Virus record (IMG/VR): IMGVR_UViG_3300033153_001975
Location: 1 to 35,049 of that record
DNA length: 35,049 nucleotides
Reading direction: 5' to 3' (one strand)
DNA from: a virus
Part shown: one piece after another, positions 1 to 7,252 of the stretch
How positions within the stretch are numbered: position 1 is the first letter of the stretch
How the letters are laid out: every line of letters begins with the position of its first letter
The notes under the pieces: generated by a model
What the model saw: the letters and a program-made list of their open reading frames with translations, nothing else
What the model was told of the DNA's origin: nothing
Database searches by the model: none
Program-made: the position numbers and the translations under genes

Positions 1-14
1 CAACTCTTAGGCAT
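1..14. repeat. 14-bp terminal direct repeat, left copy
   Basis: The sequence CAACTCTTAGGCAT at the left end is identical to the last 14 bases (35036-35049). The repeat lies inside the rusA reading frame, and collapsing it restores an intact gene. It is best read as the overlap left by an assembly of a circular or circularly permuted genome. Confidence 0.9.
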
Positions 15-170
15 AGGAATATAAAACACTATATGTTGTCCATTACAAACTTCAATACCTTGTTCTTTGCATTGGTCTTTAAATGACCAGTAGCGTAAAA
101 CTACCGGTCTTTTCTTCCAACGATCTGATTGTGTCATCCTAGGTTTAGGACAAGGGGTTATATCATACAT
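1..170 (-). CDS. rusA: RusA-like Holliday junction resolvase, N-terminal part (continues at 35049)
   Basis: This is the 5' part of a gene read leftward; it runs off base 1 and continues in the same frame at the other end of the window. The full protein is 114 aa, close to RusA's usual ~120. This part holds the proline-rich start (MYDITPCPKPRMTQSDRWKK) and the strand ending in FYIPMPKSW. The start codon overlaps the stop of the metallophosphoesterase gene in a TAATG junction. RusA resolves four-way DNA junctions, here probably replication and recombination intermediates before packaging. The catalytic Asp residues lie in the other part (34861-35049). Confidence 0.85.
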   Translation of the reverse strand, partial: MYDITPCPKPRMTQSDRWKKRPVVLRYWSFKDQCKEQGIEVCNGQHIVFYIPMPKS

Positions 171-1345
171 TATACTAACACCTTATTAATTATCATATTC
201 ATTGGTTTATCTTTAAGTTTATAAGTTTTAAATCTCTCATCAACTTGATAACCTTTAACTTTACTATCTTGTAAGTCGTGTAACATAGGATTTATGAAAT
301 CACTAACTACATAACTTATTTGATTAGCTCTACCGTGTAAACTTAATCCATTATTAGAATATCCATTAGAACCTACAAGACCACCAGACCTTGCAAAGAA
401 ATCTCCAATAAACGCAGAGTGTATATGTCCAAACATACAATAATGAATAATAACACCTTCTCTTGCATAGTTAGACATAATTCTTTTTATAGTTTCTTCA
501 GGATTCTTTTTAAATGAATGACCGTGAACTAATAAGATATTAAACCCATTTACTTCAATTACTTGTTCATAAGAGTTGTTCGGTTTAATATACTTAACTT
601 CCTTAGGTAGTTTATAACTTAATACATCAGCTATCATATCATCAAAACTATTACTAATAAGAATGTTTTCATTACCCATATCTAAATCAATTCTTGATTC
701 ATTACCGGCAACATAAGTATAAGATACATCAAATCCATTATCAACAACTTCTTTAATCGCTTGAGTAAGTAACTCAACAACACCTATCATAGCATTAGCT
801 CTATTAGTACTATTCATAAGTATCTCATCTAAGCGTCTATCAGAGTTTAATAAATCACCTGTCATAGCTATAAGTACCTTCTTAATACCTTTAGCTTTAA
901 ATTCTTCAACAGACATTAGTATATGAGTTCTTAAACGAGAACTTGCAATATCCCAATTATATTTATTGAATGGTAAATTTACTTCTTCATTAAAATGTGT
1001 ATCTGTAATTTGAATAATACCAACAGCTTTACCTTTTAATTTAACTTCTTTAACTCTCTTACACTCAGTCTTTTCTTTTTTAAGTTCGGTTAAAATAGCT
1101 TTGCCTAAAGACTCCATAGCGTTACAAGTTCTGGTATCGTGTCTTAGTTCTTTACGCTCAATTCTCATAGTATCCATTTGCTTTTGAACTTTCTTAGATA
1201 AGTTTGTATTAGCTTTTTTATAATCCTTTACACTCATACCTATTTCATCTTGTAGTAATTCTCTAAACTTAAAAACAGAAACACCAAGTCTTTTAGCAGC
1301 TCCCTCAAGTCGTCTATTAGCTTCTTCATATATATCTTTATACAT
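170..1345 (-). CDS. Metallophosphoesterase (SbcD/Mre11-like fold)
   Basis: The 391-aa protein has the calcineurin-like phosphoesterase motif series: DTH at 115-117, GD at 163-164, GNE at 214-216, HGH at 274-276 and GHIH at 306-309. These residues hold two metal ions. The usual His of the GNH motif is Glu216 here, which may alter activity. Residues 1-105 are basic and helical, with an HTH-like start and a coiled stretch, and could bind DNA. The gene is next to rusA and shares its transcript, which points to a DNA-processing nuclease. Family is clear; substrate is inferred. Confidence 0.75.
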   Translation of the reverse strand: MYKDIYEEANRRLEGAAKRLGVSVFKFRELLQDEIGMSVKDYKKANTNLSKKVQKQMDTMRIERKELRHDTRTCNAMESLGKAILTELKKEKTECKRVKEVKLKGKAVGIIQITDTHFNEEVNLPFNKYNWDIASSRLRTHILMSVEEFKAKGIKKVLIAMTGDLLNSDRRLDEILMNSTNRANAMIGVVELLTQAIKEVVDNGFDVSYTYVAGNESRIDLDMGNENILISNSFDDMIADVLSYKLPKEVKYIKPNNSYEQVIEVNGFNILLVHGHSFKKNPEETIKRIMSNYAREGVIIHYCMFGHIHSAFIGDFFARSGGLVGSNGYSNNGLSLHGRANQISYVVSDFINPMLHDLQDSKVKGYQVDERFKTYKLKDKPMNMIINKVLV

Positions 1346-1588
1346 TTATTTTCCTTCCTTTACTTTGTAGTGTACTAAATTATTTTCCTCTTTCCTCTCA
1401 ATCAAACCTTCTCGAACAAGATGCAATGTTAGATGTAGATATTGTGGATCTTTTAAAATATATTCATCAGGCTCGGTAGGGGAAAAATCTATTATTTTCT
1501 TCTCAAACTTCTTATCGAATTCGTTTTGATCTTTCCACTTACTTAAAAATGTTAAAATATCTTCTCTGGCTTTAGTTTGCTTTGTCAT
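1346..1588 (-). CDS. Small hypothetical protein, winged-helix-like
   Basis: This 80-aa charged protein has a C-terminal half (about 47-80) patterned like a winged helix: a helix around LHLTLHLVREGLIERK followed by a beta hairpin NNLVHYKV. It may bind DNA, but no family is recognised. Its start lies inside the end of the DUF5664 gene (17-nt overlap), and it ends immediately before the phosphoesterase start, so it is part of the leftward operon. Confidence 0.65.
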   Translation of the reverse strand: MTKQTKAREDILTFLSKWKDQNEFDKKFEKKIIDFSPTEPDEYILKDPQYLHLTLHLVREGLIERKEENNLVHYKVKEGK

Positions 1589-1874
1589 TTTTATCCTTCC
1601 TTTTTGTTAAAAATATTAAAAACATCACATTACAAGCAACATGATATAAATGTGGTAACTTACTTTCTTTATCAAAGAACTCACCACTTCTCCAAGCAAA
1701 CAAGTGTCGTAAAAGTGCAGAGTAATATCTATTCACACCATCTTCCACTTCTTGCCAAGAATCAGCCTTATACTTCTTAGCTCCAAAAGTCAGTACCTTA
1801 CCAACACCAAATATAAACTCAGGTTGAATAAGGTCTAATCTATTTTTACCACCGTCAAATTTTAATCCTTTCAT
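1572..1874 (-). CDS. DUF5664-like protein (dATP/dGTP diphosphohydrolase N-terminal family)
   Basis: The 100-aa sequence has the family hallmarks KFDGGKNRLDLIQPE at the N terminus, TFGAKKYKADSW in the middle, and NRYYSALLRHLFAWRSGE followed by a histidine-containing helix (LPHLYHVACNVMFL). The family is annotated as dATP/dGTP diphosphohydrolase N-terminal domain; phage members may adjust nucleotide pools. Its start overlaps the stop of the next upstream gene. Family assignment is fairly sure; enzymatic activity is not shown. Confidence 0.7.
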   Translation of the reverse strand: MKGLKFDGGKNRLDLIQPEFIFGVGKVLTFGAKKYKADSWQEVEDGVNRYYSALLRHLFAWRSGEFFDKESKLPHLYHVACNVMFLIFLTKRKDKNDKAN

Positions 1875-2077
1875 TAGTAATTCCCACTATCTATTAAAGT
1901 TATACCAGCTATTTTTACAAACCATTTCTTATTAGAGCTATACCATATATTAAGTAAGTCCCAATTGTTAATTGTCAGTAAATCAAAACTAATATAAAAA
2001 CTCTTCATATAGTTGTTGTAGCTATTAGCAAGTTCTTTATCCCAGTCTATTGATAATAAGTTTAAATATCTAATCAT
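1874..2077 (-). CDS. Hypothetical protein, 67 aa
   Basis: This small aromatic-rich protein is of unrecognised family. It has a strong ribosome site (AAAGGAG) upstream of its ATG and is the first gene after the leftward promoter at 2109-2137. It shares its end with the start of the DUF5664 gene (TAATG type junction). Confidence 0.65.
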   Translation of the reverse strand: MIRYLNLLSIDWDKELANSYNNYMKSFYISFDLLTINNWDLLNIWYSSNKKWFVKIAGITLIDSGNY

Positions 2078-2108
2078 TTACTTCTCCTTTCTTTAATTAA
2101 CTAACAAC

Positions 2109-2137
2109 ATTATATACTAACTTTACAAATAAGTCAA
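2109..2137 (-). promoter_or_regulatory. Leftward sigma70-type promoter
   Basis: On the minus strand TTGACT (2137-2132) is followed after exactly 17 nt by a perfect TATAAT (2114-2109). It lies at the very end of the 57-aa membrane protein gene and faces the 2077 gene, so it should drive the last genes of the leftward unit (2077 gene, DUF5664, phosphoesterase, rusA). Confidence 0.75.
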
Positions 2138-2311
2138 CTACTTTCCTATAGTTTCATATAGCACTTGAAAACACATTGCATTATCAGATTTAAGTTTCAT
2201 AGTTCTATCGTCCCAGTACCAATTAAAATAACTATAAGTAATTACTATAAATAATACAAACAGCATTCTATCACTATACCCTTTAATAAACCGCTTAAGT
2301 ATTTGCTTCAT
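2138..2311 (-). CDS. Small single-span membrane protein, 57 aa
   Basis: The ATG (2311-2309) overlaps the stop of the HNH gene as TAATG and is preceded by AAAAGGAG. The protein starts with a basic stretch (MKQILKRFIKGYSDR), then a hydrophobic span (MLFVLFIVITYSYF, about 16-29), then a polar tail. This fits a small inner-membrane protein with the N terminus in the cytoplasm. No family is recognised. Confidence 0.7.
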   Translation of the reverse strand: MKQILKRFIKGYSDRMLFVLFIVITYSYFNWYWDDRTMKLKSDNAMCFQVLYETIGK

Positions 2312-2610
2312 TACCTACTCCTTTTCTGCTTATTATATAAACTAATCACTTCTAAATCGTTTTCGTTTCGTTTTAAAAAGTTCTTAGCGTTTATGTTCTG
2401 ATAATCATTTACAAAGTCATATAAATCAATATCGGCTTTATCTTGGTTGCATCTATAACAAGAGAACCTTATACCTTTACCGCCTTGACTTTTGGGTTTC
2501 AAGTGATCCCTTGTTGGTGTCCTATCCATTTCAAACTCCTTCGATATAAGGCATCCACACAAATAACAAAGGAGTATTTTATCTGGTATAGGTGGTTTTC
2601 TTTTTGTCAT
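2311..2610 (-). CDS. HNH endonuclease
   Basis: The 99-aa protein has a compact HNH zinc-finger nuclease core: CxxC at 15-18, the catalytic pair DH at 35-36 with KPKSQGGKG following, and the second CxxCN at 51-55 (CYRCNQDKAD). HNH proteins nick or cut double-stranded DNA. In phages they serve packaging, host DNA attack, or homing. The small terminase is far away, so a packaging role is not indicated by context. The N terminus overlaps the next upstream gene by 32 nt. Confidence 0.8.
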   Translation of the reverse strand: MTKRKPPIPDKILLCYLCGCLISKEFEMDRTPTRDHLKPKSQGGKGIRFSCYRCNQDKADIDLYDFVNDYQNINAKNFLKRNENDLEVISLYNKQKRSR

Positions 2611-2863
2611 ATCTATTCGCCTCCCATTTTAACATTTTTTCCATAACTTCTTCTTTTGTAGGTGTTACCTTCCAAGCATCTCTTTCTATACTCTCATAGT
2701 CTGTTATCTTTTCAAAGCATAGTTTAACATAATCAGCCCCACCATCTATAGATACTTTACCGCACTTACAAGTTCTATAATCATGACGGTTACAAGAATA
2801 TATTTCATCTTTACAATGAACACACCTAACCCCTTGTTGTGTTATCTTTTCTCTATTTGGCAT
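2579..2863 (-). CDS. Zinc-ribbon-like protein (DUF7695-like)
   Basis: The 94-aa protein carries CVHC near residue 14, then the block NRHDYRTCKCGKVSIDGGADY, which is the hallmark of a small phage/bacterial family with unknown role (DUF7695). Cys and His spacing suggests one bound metal. The C-terminal half is helical and charged. It is translationally coupled to the upstream 102-aa gene (TAATG). Confidence 0.65.
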   Translation of the reverse strand: MPNREKITQQGVRCVHCKDEIYSCNRHDYRTCKCGKVSIDGGADYVKLCFEKITDYESIERDAWKVTPTKEEVMEKMLKWEANRYDKKKTTYTR

Positions 2864-3171
2864 TATCTTTCCTTATCTATATATTCAAATCTCCAGAAAT
2901 CTATCATCTCTTGTTCTTCTTGAATAGCTGGTAAATCGTGGTTATCAACTGCTATCATATATTTATCTAAATGTAGTTTATTTTCTAATGGTTTAATCAT
3001 TTTACATAAATCATCTAATACATCTTGATAAACATTAACCATCCATTTTTCTTCATTAGTTTCAAGTGATAGTATTTCTTTTATAATTTCCTCCATAAAC
3101 TTACAAACTAATCTTAATTGTTCTTCATTATGGATTACTCTTTCTTCTGCTTTCTCGTGTGCATTTGTCAT
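2863..3171 (-). CDS. Hypothetical helical protein, 102 aa
   Basis: An acidic, mostly helical protein with coiled-coil-like heptads over the first 40 residues. No family is recognised. It starts just downstream of the 46-aa gene stop, with AAAGGAG as ribosome site, within the leftward operon. Confidence 0.65.
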   Translation of the reverse strand: MTNAHEKAEERVIHNEEQLRLVCKFMEEIIKEILSLETNEEKWMVNVYQDVLDDLCKMIKPLENKLHLDKYMIAVDNHDLPAIQEEQEMIDFWRFEYIDKER

Positions 3172-3172
3172 T

Positions 3173-3313
3173 TTATCGCTCCTTTACATTATTTAGTTTA
3201 ATTAGTATCTCAATACTTTGTTCATCTTCATAGCCTGATTGTTCTAGTAATATTTGGGCTAGAAGTACCAATGTATCTTTATCTAGTTTTTCTAGTAGTT
3301 CTTTATTTATCAT
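3173..3313 (-). CDS. Small acidic helical protein, 46 aa
   Basis: The ATG at 3313 overlaps the stop of the upstream 57-aa gene as TAATG; AGAAAGGAAAGAT precedes it. The product (MINKELLEKLDKDTLVLLAQ...) is a short amphipathic helical protein. Its end abuts the 102-aa gene. It is called on ribosome site, junction and packing of the operon; function unknown. Confidence 0.65.
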   Translation of the reverse strand: MINKELLEKLDKDTLVLLAQILLEQSGYEDEQSIEILIKLNNVKER

Positions 3314-3486
3314 TATCTTTCCTTTCTGTTTAATAAACAATATTGCATTTGATTTTGTACACTTTGTAAATCAAACATCTCTTTAAGAGTTTCTGCACTT
3401 ATCATTTGTGAAGTTAAATAACCTATCAAAGCGTTTAAACTTTCATCTGGTATATCTTCAAAATCTAATTTATCTTTATTTGCCAT
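3313..3486 (-). CDS. Small hypothetical protein, 57 aa
   Basis: The ATG at 3486 lies 11 nt inside the upstream 64-aa gene, and the stop forms a TAATG junction with the following 46-aa gene. The protein is acidic at its N terminus (MANKDKLDFEDIPDESLNAL) and helical. It fills the gap between neighbouring genes without leftover sequence. Function unknown. Confidence 0.65.
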   Translation of the reverse strand: MANKDKLDFEDIPDESLNALIGYLTSQMISAETLKEMFDLQSVQNQMQYCLLNRKER

Positions 3487-3670
3487 TTCGCACCTCTTCG
3501 TATTGTTTATCTAAAAGGATACCTTTTTTAGATTCTAGTATTGAGATTATAGCTTCTAATCCATCTTTAGTTAAAGACCTTTTAGTCGATAATCTTTTAT
3601 TTTTTAACTCTCTTAATTCTATAGCTGCATCAATATATTCTACTATAAATCTTATATCTTTAATTTCCAT
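3476..3670 (-). CDS. Small helical protein, 64 aa
   Basis: A highly charged helical protein (MEIKDIRFIVEYIDAAIELR...) that looks coiled-coil forming. It starts at the stop of the upstream 68-aa gene with GGAGGAG immediately before. No family recognised. Confidence 0.65.
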   Translation of the reverse strand: MEIKDIRFIVEYIDAAIELRELKNKRLSTKRSLTKDGLEAIISILESKKGILLDKQYEEVRNGK

Positions 3671-3876
3671 TATCTACTCCTCCCATTTATAGCACTTTGT
3701 ATTCTATTCTTAATCTCTTTAGCACCTTCTTCGTGTATATTATTATCTAACACATCTTGCCAAGCTTTAAGCCTTGATGTTGGTTCTATTTCAAACTCCA
3801 CCATAGCTTTAGTTTCTTCGTCAATTATTAAGTCTGCTAAGAACATTTTGTCAGCTAGTTCTAGTTTATTTATCAT
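3670..3876 (-). CDS. Hypothetical protein, 68 aa
   Basis: A helical protein of unknown family. It overlaps the upstream 133-aa gene by 11 nt and shares a stop/start junction with the next gene, typical of this operon. Confidence 0.65.
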   Translation of the reverse strand: MINKLELADKMFLADLIIDEETKAMVEFEIEPTSRLKAWQDVLDNNIHEEGAKEIKNRIQSAINGRSR

Positions 3877-4267
3877 TTATGTTTCTCCAGTCTGTTGATT
3901 GCATATCTTTTGCAGAGAAAGAGTACTCCCATTGCTTATCTATTTTAATATCTCTTAAATCAAGTTCTTTTAAATATTCCTCAGTAAAATAGCAAGTTAT
4001 ATGTCTGAATTCATCTTCGCTATCATTATAACCATCTAATATTCCAGGTATAGCAAGAAAACTACTTTTAGTTTTTGACCACTTTTCACCTCTCAACAAA
4101 CCGTCTTGCATATCTCTATATTCTTTACTTATCAAACTATCTATTTGTTTTTCTAAATATGATATTAACTCACCATATGATTTATTCATATTTAAAGGAT
4201 GTCCTATCTCGTCTCTAAAATTACACATCTCTACTTGTTTTTTAAATTTTTCTAATAATGTTTTCAT
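3866..4267 (-). CDS. Hypothetical protein, 133 aa
   Basis: The N-terminal segment MKTLLEKFKKQVEM is a basic amphipathic helix, followed by a mixed alpha/beta body. GGAGGACAAATAAG precedes the ATG. The first ~42 coding bases and the ribosome site are nearly duplicated on the other strand at about 13180-13236, where the reading frame is cut after 14 codons. No family recognised. Confidence 0.7.
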   Translation of the reverse strand: MKTLLEKFKKQVEMCNFRDEIGHPLNMNKSYGELISYLEKQIDSLISKEYRDMQDGLLRGEKWSKTKSSFLAIPGILDGYNDSEDEFRHITCYFTEEYLKELDLRDIKIDKQWEYSFSAKDMQSTDWRNINDK

Positions 4268-4268
4268 C

Positions 4269-4649
4269 TTATTTGTCCTCCGTGTGTATATTACCTATTA
4301 TTTCAGCTTCTAAACCAACAATATTTATTAAATTCGCGAAGTTATCTTCACCTACTTTTTCACAATCCCAACTAGCTATATCATCATGGAAAGCTACAAT
4401 CCATTCGTTACCGTTTTTATCTAACAATACATCATTATCATAAATCAATTTACCGTTCTTATCTTTAAGTCCTGTGCATTGTTCAATAATAAAATCATCT
4501 TGAGATATACCTTCTGTGTCGTATCCTTCGGTTCTATCTAAATTCCCATCATCATAAATCATATATTGTTCAACAAAACCGTCACTACCTATGGGCACAT
4601 TATAAGTTTTGTTTTTTATATCCCACACTCTAAATTTTAATCTACCCAT
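4269..4649 (-). CDS. YopX-like protein
   Basis: The sequence opens with MGRLKFRVWDIKNKTY, has an internal IEQCTGLKDKNGKLIYDNDVL, and then a small beta barrel ending in EIIGNIHTE. This is the layout of the YopX family, common in phages of many hosts and of unknown role. The ATG at 4649 follows the TAG of the upstream gene (TAGGATG) with GGGAG in front; an upstream ATG at 4667 is less likely because it lies inside that gene with a poorer ribosome site. Confidence 0.8.
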   Translation of the reverse strand: MGRLKFRVWDIKNKTYNVPIGSDGFVEQYMIYDDGNLDRTEGYDTEGISQDDFIIEQCTGLKDKNGKLIYDNDVLLDKNGNEWIVAFHDDIASWDCEKVGEDNFANLINIVGLEAEIIGNIHTEDK

Positions 4650-4650
4650 C

Positions 4651-4878
4651 CTATCTCTCCCTATCATTTATATCTGTTATTATACATTCATCCTTAAATA
4701 GTTTATCGATATTTTCTATATGAGTACCCATAGATTTTAATACCATTAAATCTTCGTGTATCCATTCTAATTTTTCAAGTATCTTAGCCTTCGCAGTTTC
4801 GTTTATATCTTTTGACAAGAAGTCTGCCTCAATAAACTTAAGAGCAATTCTTGCTAGTTCGAAATTATCTTTTATCAT
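4651..4878 (-). CDS. Hypothetical helical protein, 75 aa
   Basis: A helix-rich, acidic protein of unknown family. It overlaps the upstream gene by 14 nt and ends one base before the YopX-like start. Confidence 0.65.
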   Translation of the reverse strand: MIKDNFELARIALKFIEADFLSKDINETAKAKILEKLEWIHEDLMVLKSMGTHIENIDKLFKDECIITDINDRER

Positions 4879-5074
4879 TTTCTCTTCCTTTTATATCTGC
4901 CGTTATATTATGTACTATTTTTAATTCACCTTGTCGTTTCAAAGCTATTTGGTGAGCATTATATTTTCCTTTCTCAAAATCAGAGGTTGGTAATAAACTA
5001 TCTACCCATCCAGTATGATCCCAAATATAAAAACTATGCATACCATTCTTATTTTTATGTTCAATATTTATCAT
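4865..5074 (-). CDS. Hypothetical protein, 69 aa
   Basis: A small soluble protein with several Trp/Tyr/His residues (FYIWDHTGWVDSL). It starts at the stop of the upstream 106-aa gene; GGAGG lies just before the ATG. Function unknown. Confidence 0.65.
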   Translation of the reverse strand: MINIEHKNKNGMHSFYIWDHTGWVDSLLPTSDFEKGKYNAHQIALKRQGELKIVHNITADIKGRENDKR

Positions 5075-5394
5075 TAGAAGTCCTCCCTTAAATCAGTGTC
5101 TTCAACTAGATGCAATTGACCAGTCGGTATTGATTGACTATCACCACCATCTAATACCTTAAATCCTGATAATTGTTTTTCTCTATACTTCTTAAATAAA
5201 TCTTTATTTTCATTTTCAGATACTAATTTAAGAACATCAGTTATACTATCTTCTCTAAAAGTATATTTCTTATCTCTTTCATAAATAGTTAAAATACCAT
5301 CTTCAAGTTCGCAGTTATTCCAATCTAATAAAATTAGTTCTTGTTCAATAACAACTACACACGGTTTTTTAATACTAGCATAATATTTAATCAT
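5074..5394 (-). CDS. Hypothetical protein, 106 aa
   Basis: The N-terminal half is beta-rich (VVVIEQELILLDWNNCELEDG) and the C-terminal half polar and acidic. A very strong ribosome site (AAAGGAGG) and a dedicated promoter (5418-5446) lie upstream, so this is the first gene of a leftward sub-operon. No family recognised. Confidence 0.7.
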   Translation of the reverse strand: MIKYYASIKKPCVVVIEQELILLDWNNCELEDGILTIYERDKKYTFREDSITDVLKLVSENENKDLFKKYREKQLSGFKVLDGGDSQSIPTGQLHLVEDTDLREDF

Positions 5395-5417
5395 AATAAC
5401 CTCCTTTGGTTAATTAC

Positions 5418-5446
5418 ATACTAACAAATTATCTACCCTCTGTCAA
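5418..5446 (-). promoter_or_regulatory. Leftward sigma70-type promoter
   Basis: Minus strand TTGACA (5446-5441), 17-nt spacer, TAGTAT (5423-5418). The spacer ends in ATTTGT directly before the -10, as does the promoter at 7482-7510. It overlaps the 3' end of the HNH/Ref-like gene and drives the 106-aa gene and those after it. Confidence 0.7.
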
Positions 5447-5710
5447 GAACTCATCAAAGTTTTTTTTAGCTATTTCCAAACAAGTCTCTTTATTCAAGTA
5501 CTTGTCGTACCAAGTTTGCTTACCAATCCAATGAATACCATTAGCCCCTGTGTGGTGATCGTAACATAAAGGTATCTGAATATCATCTCTTAGTCTACCA
5601 ATTATATGATGCCCACAAGTTGTTTCTGTTATTCTACAACCAGGCACAGAACACTCTTTATTATGTAGTGAATTACAATATTTCTTATTTTTATATTTAG
5701 TCTTTTGCAT
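5429..5710 (-). CDS. HNH/Ref-like zinc nuclease (DUF968-type)
   Basis: The 93-aa protein has C20 and C25, HH at 34-35 (CGHHIIGRLRDD), C49 (IPLCYDHH) and the block TGANGIHWIGKQTWYDKYL. This matches the phage Ref / DUF968-type recombination nuclease group, in which a zinc site shapes a His-rich catalytic loop. Ref of phage P1 cuts DNA in RecA-coated joints. Its placement just after the NinB-like gene supports a recombination role; activity is inferred. Confidence 0.6.
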   Translation of the reverse strand: MQKTKYKNKKYCNSLHNKECSVPGCRITETTCGHHIIGRLRDDIQIPLCYDHHTGANGIHWIGKQTWYDKYLNKETCLEIAKKNFDEFLTEGR

Positions 5711-6104
5711 ATCCTGCCTTCTTTAAATAATTACTTGCTGGTTCTGGTATAGTATAATTGCCATCAGTTTTTGTATTCCATAATATGTTAACTTGTTCCA
5801 TATAATCTATAAACTCTTTAATAGATAATCTCTTAGTACTTTCTATTCCTAGTTTATATTTATTTATCTTATGTATAAAGTCTTGATCCCAACCCATTTC
5901 CATTTTATCTAGTATACAAGGTATATTATGATAGTTTAACCATCTAGCTAAATGATTACATACTTTCCAATAATATCTATTTTGATGAGAACTCCTTGTA
6001 TTAGAAAAAGGCTTAATGTCTATTACCACACTAAGCCCTTTATCAAGTATCTCTTTTATATCTTGGATCACATCTTTTATTTGTTTTAAATTATCTATTT
6101 TCAT
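5697..6104 (-). CDS. ninB: NinB-like recombination protein
   Basis: The 135-aa sequence shows the arrangement of phage NinB (Orf): RSSHQNRYYWKV at 37-48, then a C-terminal region STKRLSIKEFIDYMEQV before a Pro-rich end (YTIPEPASNYL). NinB binds single-stranded DNA and helps the phage annealing protein and RecA load. It overlaps the neighbouring genes on both sides (14 nt) and sits between the annealing protein and the Ref-like nuclease. Family moderately certain. Confidence 0.6.
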   Translation of the reverse strand: MKIDNLKQIKDVIQDIKEILDKGLSVVIDIKPFSNTRSSHQNRYYWKVCNHLARWLNYHNIPCILDKMEMGWDQDFIHKINKYKLGIESTKRLSIKEFIDYMEQVNILWNTKTDGNYTIPEPASNYLKKAGYAKD

Positions 6105-6294
6105 CTAATTTATAAATCCTATATTCATATCCATCTACAAAGATATATCCTTGGTCTATTCTCTCCATCAACTCAGTTCTAGAAAGATTCGTATTTATAG
6201 AAAGATTTATCAACCGAGCTTTGGCAGAAGCCTTATCCATATAAAGCTTCTTACCTAACTCAACACTCTCTCCGTGTTTCAATATTACATACAT
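6091..6294 (-). CDS. Hypothetical protein, 67 aa
   Basis: A small basic protein of unknown family (MYVILKHGESVELGKKLY...). It starts at the stop of the SSB-like gene and overlaps the NinB-like start by 14 nt. Confidence 0.65.
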   Translation of the reverse strand: MYVILKHGESVELGKKLYMDKASAKARLINLSINTNLSRTELMERIDQGYIFVDGYEYRIYKLDENR

Positions 6295-6530
6295 TAAAAT
6301 TCTATATCGTTAATAGAATCATCTATATCTTCTGTTTGTGTTTCTTTAACTCTAGGCTCTTGAATTTGACCAGAAAGATATTTAACTCCGTTTTGTGATT
6401 CTCTTTTCCACATACTAACTGAGTACTCTTTACCTTCGACATTTACTTTACCAGTATAATCAGGTCTCTTTTCGTTGCCTTGTTTATCGTTTACGAATAC
6501 GCTTATTGTGTTTGTATTATCATATGCCAT
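6294..6530 (-). CDS. DUF736-like protein with SSB-type acidic tail
   Basis: The 78-aa protein has a small beta domain (KRPDYTGKVNVEGKEYSVSMWKRES, then KYLSGQIQEP) resembling DUF736-type proteins, followed by a disordered acidic tail ending DIDDSINDIEF. Bacterial and phage single-stranded DNA-binding proteins end in a similar acidic tip (DDDIPF type) used to recruit partner proteins. Its place between the Rad52-like and NinB-like genes supports an ssDNA-binding role. Fold similarity is read by eye; the role is inferred. Confidence 0.55.
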   Translation of the reverse strand: MAYDNTNTISVFVNDKQGNEKRPDYTGKVNVEGKEYSVSMWKRESQNGVKYLSGQIQEPRVKETQTEDIDDSINDIEF

Positions 6531-6733
6531 TATTTCTTTCCTTTGTTTTTCTTTTTTAAAGCTTTTTCAATGTCTTCAGTTCTTTCTTGCATAACATCCA
6601 TTACGAAATCAAATAATACTGCTTTAATATGGTCATCTTCTAACATTTCCATAGGGCATCCAATCATTTCCTCCCCATATAAATAATCATAAAAATCTAA
6701 TATAACTTTAATATCTTGTTTTAATTTATCCAT
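6530..6733 (-). CDS. Hypothetical acidic protein, 67 aa
   Basis: A helical protein with a strongly basic C-terminal end (KALKKKNKGKK) after an acidic body. Unknown family. Start/stop junctions are shared with both neighbours. Confidence 0.65.
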   Translation of the reverse strand: MDKLKQDIKVILDFYDYLYGEEMIGCPMEMLEDDHIKAVLFDFVMDVMQERTEDIEKALKKKNKGKK

Positions 6734-7251
6734 TAGTACGCTTCCTTTGCTTTTTTACTATTATTAAATATAACTTGGTTACCGTGCTTTAAAGCAACAA
6801 CAACTTCGTTATCTTCTACTTTATACCCAGCAACTTTTACCTTACTAGTATAAAATCCTTTAGGTTTAAATCTCCCTTTAAACTCAACCATTTCCCAATC
6901 TATCCATATAAACGGAGCGTCATATAATTCAATTCCTATTCCCCATCTAAATCCAGCTCGTTTAAATGAATCTGAATACGACCCTTTTTCTTTTTCTGTA
7001 AAAGATTCAGAGCCAGTATCTTCTCTCCATATCCACTCATTATCTTCTTTAATACCAATAGAACAAACTACATTACTTTTATTATCCACATAATGTTTAT
7101 TTGACCATTTAACACCACACACCTCATTCAGACGTTTCATATCAGTTCTAGCTGTTTTGTAAAGTAAAAGAGAAAACCCTTTCGCAGTACAATTACCAAC
7201 TCTAATCTCAATATCATCTTTTGTAAGTGGTTTAGTTAATTCTTTTAACAT
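6733..7251 (-). CDS. Rad52-family single-strand annealing protein (putative)
   Basis: The 172-aa protein has the Rad52/Sak-like core: TDMKRLNEVCGVKWSNKHY at 37-54, a beta hairpin region with CSIGIKEDNEWIWREDTG, then EKGSYSDSFKRAGFRWGIG at 88-106. Such proteins anneal complementary single strands in phage recombination and may help make concatemers. The ATG at 7251 is chosen because GGAGGTGTGAT precedes it and it follows the upstream TGA directly. It heads the recombination block together with the SSB-like, NinB-like and Ref-like genes. Confidence 0.65.
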   Translation of the reverse strand: MLKELTKPLTKDDIEIRVGNCTAKGFSLLLYKTARTDMKRLNEVCGVKWSNKHYVDNKSNVVCSIGIKEDNEWIWREDTGSESFTEKEKGSYSDSFKRAGFRWGIGIELYDAPFIWIDWEMVEFKGRFKPKGFYTSKVKVAGYKVEDNEVVVALKHGNQVIFNNSKKAKEAY

Positions 7252-7252
7252 A

